Source: Planococcus donghaensis MPA1U2
Lineage (GTDB): Bacteria; Bacillota; Bacilli; Bacillales_A; Planococcaceae
Direction of reading: 5' to 3'
Length of the DNA: 64,000 nucleotides
Assembly (NCBI RefSeq): GCF_000189395.1
Contig: NZ_AEPB01000044.1
Span: 1-64,000 of the forward strand
Positions 16,141-23,183 of this stretch are shown in pieces. The position numbers and the translations under genes were made by a program. Positions within the stretch are counted from its first letter, which is position 1. Each line of letters opens with the position of its first letter. A model generated the notes under the pieces. It was given only the letters and a program-made list of their open reading frames with translations, did not search any database and was not told the origin of the DNA.

Positions 16141-17329
16141 ATTGTAAATTCATGACACGATGAGTCAAACGTTTACAATTGTCTTGATCGAAGTAGTCGA
16201 TATAATCGGTTGCTTTTGGATACCATTCATTCCAAGTGATTTTTTCTTCGACTATTTTGTTCAAATATTCATAAACGTGTTCGATAGAATTTGCTTTATA
16301 TCCAGAAAGGTCAGTATCCATGTTTAAGTAGGTTCCACGTTTCTCTAAATATTCTTGTTGATCAAACATGTAGAAAATGATCGGTTTGTTTAAGTAAAGA
16401 AAATCCCATGAGACGCTTGTGATATCGGTTAATAACATATCGTTTTTATCAATAGATTGTGCAATTGTTTGTTTGTTGAAATCGAGGAATTCAACACGCT
16501 GTTCATCGTTCGACAGATTGGTAAAATAGTTTTCAAACTTTTTCATAAAAGGATGCAACGCGATATTTAAATGAATATCGTGTTCTGCTAATAGTTTTTG
16601 AATACCTTCATGCTGCAATATACCAGTCATGCTTTTAAAATAAGGACTGTCGATAAATTCCTCTTTTGTTAAGTCAAAAAGCCATTCACGCCAAGTCATC
16701 ATCATCAAGATATTTTTAACTTCTTTAACAGGTTGTTGAGGAGGATAACGATCAAACCGAGGAAAACCTGTAACAATCAATTTATGTTCGGGCATTTTCC
16801 ATTCATGTAGCTTTAAACTATATTCGTATTGAGAAGCGCAATTAAAATAATCGGTTCTTTTTAATAAAGGAACATCTTCTTTTTGGATAAGTATTTTCTT
16901 AAATCCTTCAATACCATGACTAATGTGAGTAATGATTGTTTTGCGGTTAAGAAAAAGAAATTTATCCGCTGCTGGAGCAATATCGTAAAGAAGAGAATGG
17001 CCATGAAATGTGTAGTCAGCTTGGAAAAACAACAAGTAGTTTTTAAAACTTCCAAGTGGTACCGCATTTTCGATTTTTTGATCTTTGGCATATGTGGTTT
17101 TCGGGTCATACATCCAATAGGCGGTCACATGTTCTTTATGGTGGTTTAGTAAGTAGTTGTGGTAAACTGCGGCATTATCCTCGTATTTCTCTCCTAGATT
17201 TCCTCCAACCAATACAATTTTCTTGCTGTCTTTCTTTTTGGTAAACAAAGACAGGGTATAGGCAGCTGATACTTTGAAAAATACAGTTAAGGCATCTAAG
17301 CGGCCTTTTTCCTTTAATTCTACACTCAT
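16139..17329 (-). CDS. CDP-glycerol:glycerophosphate glycerophosphotransferase family protein (TagB/TagF-like)
   Basis: This 396-residue GT-B protein uses CDP-glycerol to add glycerol phosphate units in teichoic-acid or teichoic-acid-like polymers at the inner membrane face. Diagnostic segments are ITHISHGIEGFKKI, IVTGFPRFDRY, LNIALHPFMKKF and the LLTDITSVSWDFLYLNKPII block that holds the nucleotide-binding residues. It is shorter than poly-glycerophosphate polymerase TagF (about 740 residues) and close to the primase TagB. Whether it primes or polymerises is not clear from sequence. It stands alone, not in a tag/tar cluster. ATG 17329 begins a basic, amphipathic N-terminus that could bind the membrane. 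Confidence 0.85.
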   Translation of the reverse strand: MSVELKEKGRLDALTVFFKVSAAYTLSLFTKKKDSKKIVLVGGNLGEKYEDNAAVYHNYLLNHHKEHVTAYWMYDPKTTYAKDQKIENAVPLGSFKNYLLFFQADYTFHGHSLLYDIAPAADKFLFLNRKTIITHISHGIEGFKKILIQKEDVPLLKRTDYFNCASQYEYSLKLHEWKMPEHKLIVTGFPRFDRYPPQQPVKEVKNILMMMTWREWLFDLTKEEFIDSPYFKSMTGILQHEGIQKLLAEHDIHLNIALHPFMKKFENYFTNLSNDEQRVEFLDFNKQTIAQSIDKNDMLLTDITSVSWDFLYLNKPIIFYMFDQQEYLEKRGTYLNMDTDLSGYKANSIEHVYEYLNKIVEEKITWNEWYPKATDYIDYFDQDNCKRLTHRVMNLQ

Positions 17330-17453
17330 TTAAAACCCTGCTTTCTGCTAGTTATCATCTCTTTAGTTTTTCATATATTGCGCTCTTTGTCTATTTTGAA
17401 TTCGTGTAATTTATTGAGGCGTATTGGCCAACGAGTTCACCGAACGTACGTAG

Positions 17454-17490
17454 GAAAAAGCTGGCGAGCCCTCAGGACTAGTCAGCTTTT
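17454..17490 (-). terminator. Terminator of the PII/DUF1538 operon
   Basis: Read on the minus strand, AAAAGCTG and CAGCTTTTT form the base of a hairpin downstream of the PII-like gene. A second perfect hairpin, GATGTCTAAAT/ATTTAGACATC (17505-17532), overlaps the stop codon without a T run. Confidence 0.7.
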
Positions 17491-17523
17491 AAGACATATT
17501 AACGGATGTCTAAATTGAGTGAT

Positions 17524-18231
17524 TTAGACATCAGATTTCTGATTTCGCAAAGAAGAATGGTTAACGCCAAATACGTTTTCAACATCAATTAAAAAAGAAA
17601 TCCCTTTACCAGGTGCGTTTAAGTCAATCGCTTGTTCGATACTTTTAACCACTTTTTCAGCATAGCTATTTGGAATTAATGTAAGTACGATGTCTTTTTC
17701 AGGATCAATAGTAAAATTCAAAAATTTTTGCTGTTCGTTGACGCCTGTACCACGGCCATTTAAGATGGTTCCGCCTTCTGCGCCCGCTTCTGCAGCAGCT
17801 TTCACAACAGCTGCGGAATCCCCTGAGTTTACAATGGTGACAATTAGTTGAAAAGCTGTCATTTCTGAGTCCAAATTGGTTAAACCTCTCTTTCTTTTCC
17901 GATCGTCTTGACGACGGGAGAGATGGGGTACGCCGAGCAATTTGCTCAAATGAATTGTAAAGCCAAGACCGTGACCAGACTTTCCTAGGCTACCAGCTGA
18001 AGCGACAGCTTCTGCGATGGCCGTCTCACTGTCACCGTCTAATGCAAAGAGGATAATGTCTTTTTCGTGAGTTACAGGCAAGCCGAGAAAAGTTGGTTTT
18101 TCATTTCGTCCTATTCCTTCCCCATATATAATAGTCGCCCCGTCCACTCCAGCTTTTTTAGCCGCAGCAATTACATCGCGGGATTGGCCTCTTTTAACGA
18201 TGGCGATCATTAATCTATGATTAAGAATCAT
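17524..18231 (-). CDS. Tandem PII-like (GlnB-fold) signalling protein
   Basis: This 235-residue protein consists of two PII-like repeats. The first (about 1-105) starts RLMIAIVKRGQSRDVIAAAK and has GATIIYGEGIG; the second (about 120-228) starts AFQLIVTIVNSGDSAAVVKA and has GGTILNGRGTG. Both share the order beta strand, helix, Gly-rich turn, then EKDIILF or EKDIVLT. PII proteins sense metabolites by binding nucleotides at subunit clefts and then regulate transporters or enzymes. A covalent duplicate would build the usual trimer differently. Canonical PII uridylylation sequence is not obvious. ATGA overlap with the upstream DUF1538 gene shows it belongs to that operon, so regulation of the DUF1538 transporter pair is the likely job (inference). 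Confidence 0.8.
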   Translation of the reverse strand: MILNHRLMIAIVKRGQSRDVIAAAKKAGVDGATIIYGEGIGRNEKPTFLGLPVTHEKDIILFALDGDSETAIAEAVASAGSLGKSGHGLGFTIHLSKLLGVPHLSRRQDDRKRKRGLTNLDSEMTAFQLIVTIVNSGDSAAVVKAAAEAGAEGGTILNGRGTGVNEQQKFLNFTIDPEKDIVLTLIPNSYAEKVVKSIEQAIDLNAPGKGISFLIDVENVFGVNHSSLRNQKSDV

Positions 18232-18956
18232 TTGTTTTTCCCACCTTTTTTAGTGAAAATAATGCCCAATATAAGTACCGCAATGATTGGAGTAAGAGCG
18301 ACAAGGGCAATCATGCCAAAACCGTCGGTCAGTGGATTACTCCCTTTAATAACAGATGAAATCCCTACAGAAACAGCAACGAGAAATGTAACAGTCATTG
18401 GACCCGTTGCCACTCCTCCTGAATCAAAAGCAATGCCGATAAAAGTTTGGGTTGAAAAAAATACGAGTATAAAGGCTAATAAATAACCAGGAATGATGAA
18501 ATACCAAAGCGACCAACCCGTCAAAATTCGTAACATGGATAAGGCGATAGAAATGCCCACTCCCATGGATAAGGTGTAGAGCATCATTTTGCGAGAAATA
18601 TAGCCGCCTGTTTCTTGGTCGACTTCATCTGTCATAATGCTCACTGCCGGTTCCGCAAAAGTAGCGGAAAATCCAAGGACAAAGCCAATCGGGATCAACA
18701 CCCATTTATAATCTCGACTGCCAAGCCTTTCACCAATCATTGTTCCGATAGGCATAAAACCGACATGAACGCCTTGGATAAAAAAAGAAAGACCAAAAAA
18801 GGTCAAAATAAACCCGAGTCCCACTTGAAGAACACGTTGCATAGGTAACTTTAATAAGAAAATTTGAAAAGCTGCAAAAAATGCTATCAAAGGAAGTAGT
18901 GCAATACTAACTTCGAGCATGACCGTTTGAAATCCTTCGAAAATTTGGATGTTCAC
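18228..18956 (-). CDS. DUF1538 family membrane protein (UmpB/UmpA-like antiporter subunit)
   Basis: This 242-residue protein has about six or seven hydrophobic helices. The segment HVGFMPIGTMIGERLGSR, the acidic intramembrane stretch FSATFAEPAVSIM and the later AFDSGGVATGPMTVTFLVA are conserved in its upstream partner (GLLPIGEMIGRKL, VVTIAEPDVRILA, SFDAGGVTTGPMAVPFILA). This is the DUF1538 family. From memory, a DUF1538 pair, UmpAB of Halomonas zhaodongensis, was reported as a two-component Na+(Li+,K+)/H+ antiporter. The start is GTG 18956, overlapping the upstream gene (GTGA), and its stop overlaps the PII-like gene, so the three are tightly coupled. Confidence 0.82.
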   Translation of the reverse strand: MNIQIFEGFQTVMLEVSIALLPLIAFFAAFQIFLLKLPMQRVLQVGLGFILTFFGLSFFIQGVHVGFMPIGTMIGERLGSRDYKWVLIPIGFVLGFSATFAEPAVSIMTDEVDQETGGYISRKMMLYTLSMGVGISIALSMLRILTGWSLWYFIIPGYLLAFILVFFSTQTFIGIAFDSGGVATGPMTVTFLVAVSVGISSVIKGSNPLTDGFGMIALVALTPIIAVLILGIIFTKKGGKNK

Positions 18957-19648
18957 CTGAATAACACCCCCAGCAACATAACTGCCAAGATAGGACCGAT
19001 AGATGCTAGGCCGATTAACCCGAATTTCTCACCAGAGTTCTCAGTCTCTAAGCGCAAAACAGATGCAACACCAATCCCCAGCGCTAAAATGAAAGGAACT
19101 GCCATTGGGCCTGTAGTCACACCTCCTGCATCGAACGAAATAGCGATAAAATCTTTTGGAACAAAAAAAGATAATAGAAAAACCACGGTATAACCACCGA
19201 TAAGCAAGTAATGGAGGGGAATTCTGAAAATGGTGCGAATCATGGCTAATGCTACGAAAATAGCGAGTCCAAGTGAGACCGACCAAATAAGGATTGTGGC
19301 ACTGACAGTTCCTTCAGACGTCTCGTCGATTTGTTTTGCAAGAATACGGACGTCAGGTTCTGCGATTGTTACTACAAGCCCAAGCAAAAAACCTGTCGCG
19401 ATAATTAACCCGACATTCTTCGTACTGGGAAGTTTTCTACCGATCATTTCACCAATGGGCAAGAGTCCGGCATTTACACCTATAAGAAATAAGAAAAATC
19501 CAACGCTAACAAACGCAACACCAACAAGAAATTGGATTAGCGCTTCAAAGGGGATTCGGATAAAAATAAGCTGTAATAAAATAACAACAGTGGTAACCGG
19601 AAGGATTGCGGCGGCAACTTCTTTAAAAGTGTCTCTCACATTGTCCAT
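18953..19648 (-). CDS. DUF1538 family membrane protein (first of pair)
   Basis: This 231-residue integral membrane protein is homologous to its neighbour downstream. It shares a repeated pattern of hydrophobic helices and the conserved IAEPDVRILAKQID and SFDAGGVTTGPMAV segments, whose acidic residues lie in or near membrane helices. It is the first gene of a three-gene operon with a second DUF1538 protein and a tandem PII-like protein. ATG 19648 follows AAGGGAT. The operon lies 169 bp downstream of mrpG and is separated from it by a terminator, so it is probably transcribed separately but sits in a cation-transport neighbourhood. The pair probably forms a heteromeric cation/proton antiporter (inference from UmpAB). 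Confidence 0.82.
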   Translation of the reverse strand: MDNVRDTFKEVAAAILPVTTVVILLQLIFIRIPFEALIQFLVGVAFVSVGFFLFLIGVNAGLLPIGEMIGRKLPSTKNVGLIIATGFLLGLVVTIAEPDVRILAKQIDETSEGTVSATILIWSVSLGLAIFVALAMIRTIFRIPLHYLLIGGYTVVFLLSFFVPKDFIAISFDAGGVTTGPMAVPFILALGIGVASVLRLETENSGEKFGLIGLASIGPILAVMLLGVLFR

Positions 19649-19753
19649 CGATTATCCCTTCTTAACTGCTTTTTCTCTCATTATTCCCTCTCGTCGTTTT
19701 TGGTAAACTTTTGCTTTGTTGATAAAAAAGTGTTAGGAACGATTTTTCTAAAT

Positions 19754-19797
19754 AAAAAAACTACAAACATCTCGACTAAATCGAATGTGTTTATAGT
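19754..19797 (-). terminator. Terminator of the mrp operon
   Basis: On the minus strand ACTATAAAC and GTTTGTAGT close a long imperfect stem followed by seven Ts, 20 bp after the mrpG stop codon. Confidence 0.8.
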
Positions 19798-19816
19798 TGA
19801 TAGATAGAAAAGTTAT

Positions 19817-20167
19817 TTATTTCTTAAATAACTTTTCCAATGCATCTTCTGTGGAAGCATTGGCTAGTTTAACGTTTGATCGATAAGCGGCTCGAGTGAT
19901 CAAATGGCCTGAGACAGGAGCCGTTAAAAAAACAAATGTGATCCCAAGTAGAAGTCGAACGCTGATAAAGTTTTCCGTTGCCCAAAAATAAATAAATGTG
20001 CCAGATAGTGATAACAAAACAGCCAATGTAGAGCTTTTAGTAGCTGCATGTGAACGCGTGTAAACATCTGGCAAGCGAAGAATACCAATCGCACTAATGA
20101 CCGCCATGATGCTGCCGATTAAAATGAGAAAAACTCCGAAATACTCACCGATTGTGTTTATGCTCAA
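19817..20167 (-). CDS. mrpG: Na+/H+ antiporter subunit MrpG
   Basis: MrpG is a small three-helix subunit of the Mrp Na+/H+ antiporter complex. The segment GILRLPDVYTRSHAATKSSTL is the family signature. An ATG at 20188 is also in frame but has no ribosome site; AAGGGG lies 9 nt before the TTG at 20167, so I prefer that start (116 residues, overlapping mrpF by 23 nt). It is the last of seven genes, in the canonical A-B-C-D-E-F-G order, and a terminator follows. Confidence 0.9.
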   Translation of the reverse strand: MSINTIGEYFGVFLILIGSIMAVISAIGILRLPDVYTRSHAATKSSTLAVLLSLSGTFIYFWATENFISVRLLLGITFVFLTAPVSGHLITRAAYRSNVKLANASTEDALEKLFKK

Positions 20168-20429
20168 CGATATCGCCCCTTTCAACATAGCGAGCTAACG
20201 CAAGGGTACTGATAAATGCCAAAATCCCAACAATCAAAATAACTTCGAGAAATGCGTGTGTACTGAGAACAACAGAAAATACAGCTACACCTGAAATTAG
20301 ATTCACGCCTATCATGTCTAGGGCTACTACACGGTCTGGCATGGATGGACCGCGGATAATGCGATACAATGCCAAAATAATAGCTAAGATAAAAAGAGAG
20401 AGGGCAATTGTCAATGTCGTTTCAATCAA
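20145..20429 (-). CDS. mrpF: Na+/H+ antiporter subunit MrpF
   Basis: MrpF (94 residues) has three transmembrane helices. The conserved MrpF/PhaF loop RIIRGPSMPDRVVALDMIGVN is present, and the acidic residue in that region is functionally important in the family. It overlaps mrpE by 4 nt and mrpG by 23 nt, so expression of the small subunits is translationally coupled. The C-terminus ends in a charged cytoplasmic tail (RGDIVEHKHNR). Confidence 0.92.
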   Translation of the reverse strand: MIETTLTIALSLFILAIILALYRIIRGPSMPDRVVALDMIGVNLISGVAVFSVVLSTHAFLEVILIVGILAFISTLALARYVERGDIVEHKHNR

Positions 20430-20911
20430 TTTCTCGTCACCTCCATGATTGCTTTTTCAAATACCTTAATAGACTTTAATACAGCATCTCGAGAACTTTC
20501 TACATCCATTGCGTGAATATAAAAGGTTTTTCCGTCAGGTGATACTTCCATAACTACAGAACCAGGGGTCAAGGTTAGCAAAAGTGCAAGTGTTGTTAAT
20601 TCGTAATCACCTTCCATGCTATGTTCGTAAGTGAAGATGCCGGGTTTTATTTTTAATCTTGGACTTAAAATTTGTTTCATAATTAGCAGACTAGATTGGA
20701 AAAGTTCCGATATGAAGATCAATAATAATTTAATGGTGGAATACACACGCAATAAGTAAAACTTCGTTCCAAAGAAACGATGCATCAAGAAAAGAATTCC
20801 GATTCCGATCAAATAACCCGTCAAAAAAGTGGTGACGTAAAAAGCATCTTCATCCATCAACAAAGTCCATAAGAACGCAATCGTCATATTTAATAGAAAC
20901 TGTGCCGGCAC
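20426..20911 (-). CDS. mrpE: Na+/H+ antiporter subunit MrpE
   Basis: MrpE (161 residues) has two hydrophobic helices near the N-terminus followed by a cytoplasmic alpha/beta domain. LLTLTPGSVVMEVSPDGKTF is the typical MrpE motif, and MDVESSRDAVLKSIKVFEK follows. MrpE is needed for assembly and full activity of the complex in Bacillus. It lies between mrpD and mrpF, and its stop overlaps the mrpF start. Length and order are normal. Confidence 0.92.
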   Translation of the reverse strand: MPAQFLLNMTIAFLWTLLMDEDAFYVTTFLTGYLIGIGILFLMHRFFGTKFYLLRVYSTIKLLLIFISELFQSSLLIMKQILSPRLKIKPGIFTYEHSMEGDYELTTLALLLTLTPGSVVMEVSPDGKTFYIHAMDVESSRDAVLKSIKVFEKAIMEVTRN

Positions 20912-20941
20912 TTTAATTCACTCCTTTCAATAGAAAGTGGA

Positions 20942-22429
20942 TTACTGGATTTTACCTAATATCGCGTCGATATAAATGCTAGGATTTACTAATGTTTCTG
21001 CAGCACCGCTCACATAAGGAGACATGCTCTCTGTGCCTAAGCCGATAAGAATCGTTAAACCGACTAAAACTAAGCATGGGATTAATACGCCTCGGCGTAA
21101 TGGCAATTGTTCTTCTTTACTAACAATGGTTTCGCCCCAAAAGCAATTCTTAAAGACGCGAAGCAAAGAGTAAAGAACAAAAATACTGGAAAGTAAGGAC
21201 AATGCCAACAAAACATACGACCCATTGTCAATAGCGGCACTTGAAATTAGGACTTTACCGATAAAACCACTGAGTGGAGGAATTCCGGCAAGGGATAGCA
21301 TGGCGATAAAGAAAGACCAGCCTAGTAGGGGATAGTTTTTCATAAGCCCACTCATTCCTGCCATTTTTGATGTACCGCTTAACGTAATCATCGTCCCAAT
21401 AAGTAGGAATAGCAGCGCTTTTGCAACCATATCGTGGATGATGTAGTAAATAGATCCTTCAATTGCAGCGGGTGTCGCAATAGCTAAACCGACCAATATA
21501 AACCCAACTGCAACGACAACATTATAAGCGGCTATACTACGCAAATCGTTAAAAGAAATCGCGCCGAGACTTCCGCCGATTAACGTTAATGCAGCCATAA
21601 TTCCGATGATGGTATGTGTGATTTCTGGTTGATGGTGAAAAATCAGTGAGAATACACGAAACAAAGCGTATATGCCGACTTTAGTTAACAATGCACCGAA
21701 AAGGGCAGAGGTGACAATAGGTGGTGAACTATAAGAGCCTGGCAACCAGAAATAAAGAAGCAATCCAGCTTTTAAACTGAAAACAACTAAAAAGACAATG
21801 CTGATGGTAGTGAGTAATGGAGTTTGTCCTACTTCTGCTACACGGTCAGCCAAATGTGCCATGTTTAAAGTGCCGACAGCTCCATAAAGAAAGGCTAAGG
21901 CGACTAAGAAAAACCATGAAGAAACAATGTTGATGGATACATACTTAATCGCTTCACGCAACTGACGTTTGGAATTACCTAAAGTTAGTAATACATAAGA
22001 GGACAGCAACATCACTTCAAAACAAACGAATAAATTAAACAAATCACCGGTTAAAAAAGAGCCATTAACACCGGCTATAAGAAATAGCACCGTGGGATAA
22101 AAATACATGGTTTGCAGCTCTTTGCTAGTAGAAATAAGTGCGTAACTCAAACAAATAGCCGTAACAATACTAGAAGTCAGTACGAGCAAAACAGCAAAAG
22201 AATCAGCGACAAACAAAATACCAAAAGGTGGTTCCCATCCTCCGAAGTCTAAGCGGATAATGCCATCCATTTGAACTTGTTGAAGAAGAAAGCCTGAAAT
22301 ACTAGCAGTTAATGCCATGGCAATTAAACTGATCCAAGCTTGAATCCGACCATAAGTCCGAAGGAAAATAAGCAAAACACCTACAATAATAGGTAGTAGC
22401 ATTGGAAGAACTAATAGATTATTCATCAT
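20942..22429 (-). CDS. mrpD: Na+/H+ antiporter subunit MrpD
   Basis: MrpD (495 residues, about 14 helices) belongs to the proton-translocating antiporter family shared with NuoN/NuoL of complex I. It shows the NuoL-like core KAGLLLYFWLPGSYSSPPIV with a lysine in a membrane helix, DLFNLFVCFEVMLLSSYVLL with the key helix-5 Glu, and AYNVVVAVGF. Together with MrpA it forms the proton and Na+ path. It overlaps mrpC by 11 nt. MrpD-type sequences differ from MrpA by lacking the long C-terminal extension, as here. Confidence 0.93.
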   Translation of the reverse strand: MMNNLLVLPMLLPIIVGVLLIFLRTYGRIQAWISLIAMALTASISGFLLQQVQMDGIIRLDFGGWEPPFGILFVADSFAVLLVLTSSIVTAICLSYALISTSKELQTMYFYPTVLFLIAGVNGSFLTGDLFNLFVCFEVMLLSSYVLLTLGNSKRQLREAIKYVSINIVSSWFFLVALAFLYGAVGTLNMAHLADRVAEVGQTPLLTTISIVFLVVFSLKAGLLLYFWLPGSYSSPPIVTSALFGALLTKVGIYALFRVFSLIFHHQPEITHTIIGIMAALTLIGGSLGAISFNDLRSIAAYNVVVAVGFILVGLAIATPAAIEGSIYYIIHDMVAKALLFLLIGTMITLSGTSKMAGMSGLMKNYPLLGWSFFIAMLSLAGIPPLSGFIGKVLISSAAIDNGSYVLLALSLLSSIFVLYSLLRVFKNCFWGETIVSKEEQLPLRRGVLIPCLVLVGLTILIGLGTESMSPYVSGAAETLVNPSIYIDAILGKIQ

Positions 22430-22757
22430 CAGAACCTCGCATTGCCCCTAAATTATCGGTTCCCAACTCCTGATAGGCTCGGTAAGCAAGCACGAGTATA
22501 AATGCTGTAACAGCGAAGCTAATGACTATGGCCGTTAAAATTAAAGCTTGAGGCAAAGCATCTACATACTTGACGGCTTCTTCACCCAGGAGAGGGACAG
22601 TCCCAAGTTTTAAACCACCCATTGATAAGATAAGAAGATGGACTGCATGCGATAAAATAGCTGTTCCTAATATGACGCGAACTACGTTTTTTGATAAAAC
22701 AAGGTAGATGGCGACCGTGGTAAGGACGCCGACCAAAACAATGATCAATGATTCCAC
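22419..22757 (-). CDS. mrpC: Na+/H+ antiporter subunit MrpC
   Basis: MrpC (112 residues) is a NuoK homologue with three helices. The segment ILGTAILSHAVHLLILSMGG corresponds to NuoK helix 2, and DALPQALILTAIVISFAVTA, with its acidic residue, is the conserved family block. The gene begins 3 nt after mrpB ends and overlaps mrpD by 11 nt. Confidence 0.93.
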   Translation of the reverse strand: MESLIIVLVGVLTTVAIYLVLSKNVVRVILGTAILSHAVHLLILSMGGLKLGTVPLLGEEAVKYVDALPQALILTAIVISFAVTAFILVLAYRAYQELGTDNLGAMRGSDDE

Positions 22758-22760
22758 AGG

Positions 22761-23183
22761 CTACTCATCCTCACTTATGCTTAGAATAATATTCACGACA
22801 ACGCCAATTACAGTTAATGCGATACCGGCTTCGAATATGGTAACAGTGGCCAATTCGGTTTTTCCGAAAATCGGCAAATCAAAATAACCGAAGCTTTGAC
22901 TTAGAAAGGCGCCACCTAAAAACATCGGTGCTATTCCGCTCGACATGGCAAGAAGTACGCCAAGCCCAGAAAGTTTTTTAAAATCAATAGGCAATGCCTC
23001 ACTGACGGTTTCTGAATCGTAGGATAAGAACATCAATACAAAAGCAGACGCAATCACCAACCCACCGATAAACCCACCGCCTGGATGATTATGTCCGGAA
23101 AAAAACAAATAAATGCCGAACGTTAAAATGATCAATACAACAGCTTTTGATACCGTTTTTAATATCACATCATTGATGTTCAT
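22761..23183 (-). CDS. mrpB: Na+/H+ antiporter subunit MrpB
   Basis: MrpB (140 residues) is a four-helix subunit. FFSGHNHPGGGFIGGLVIAS is the strongly conserved MrpB sequence, and GKTELATVTIFEAGIALTVI near the C-terminus is also typical. It overlaps the 3' end of mrpA by 14 nt. MrpA itself carries a C-terminal MrpB-like extension, so the operon holds both forms as in Bacillus. Confidence 0.93.
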   Translation of the reverse strand: MNINDVILKTVSKAVVLIILTFGIYLFFSGHNHPGGGFIGGLVIASAFVLMFLSYDSETVSEALPIDFKKLSGLGVLLAMSSGIAPMFLGGAFLSQSFGYFDLPIFGKTELATVTIFEAGIALTVIGVVVNIILSISEDE

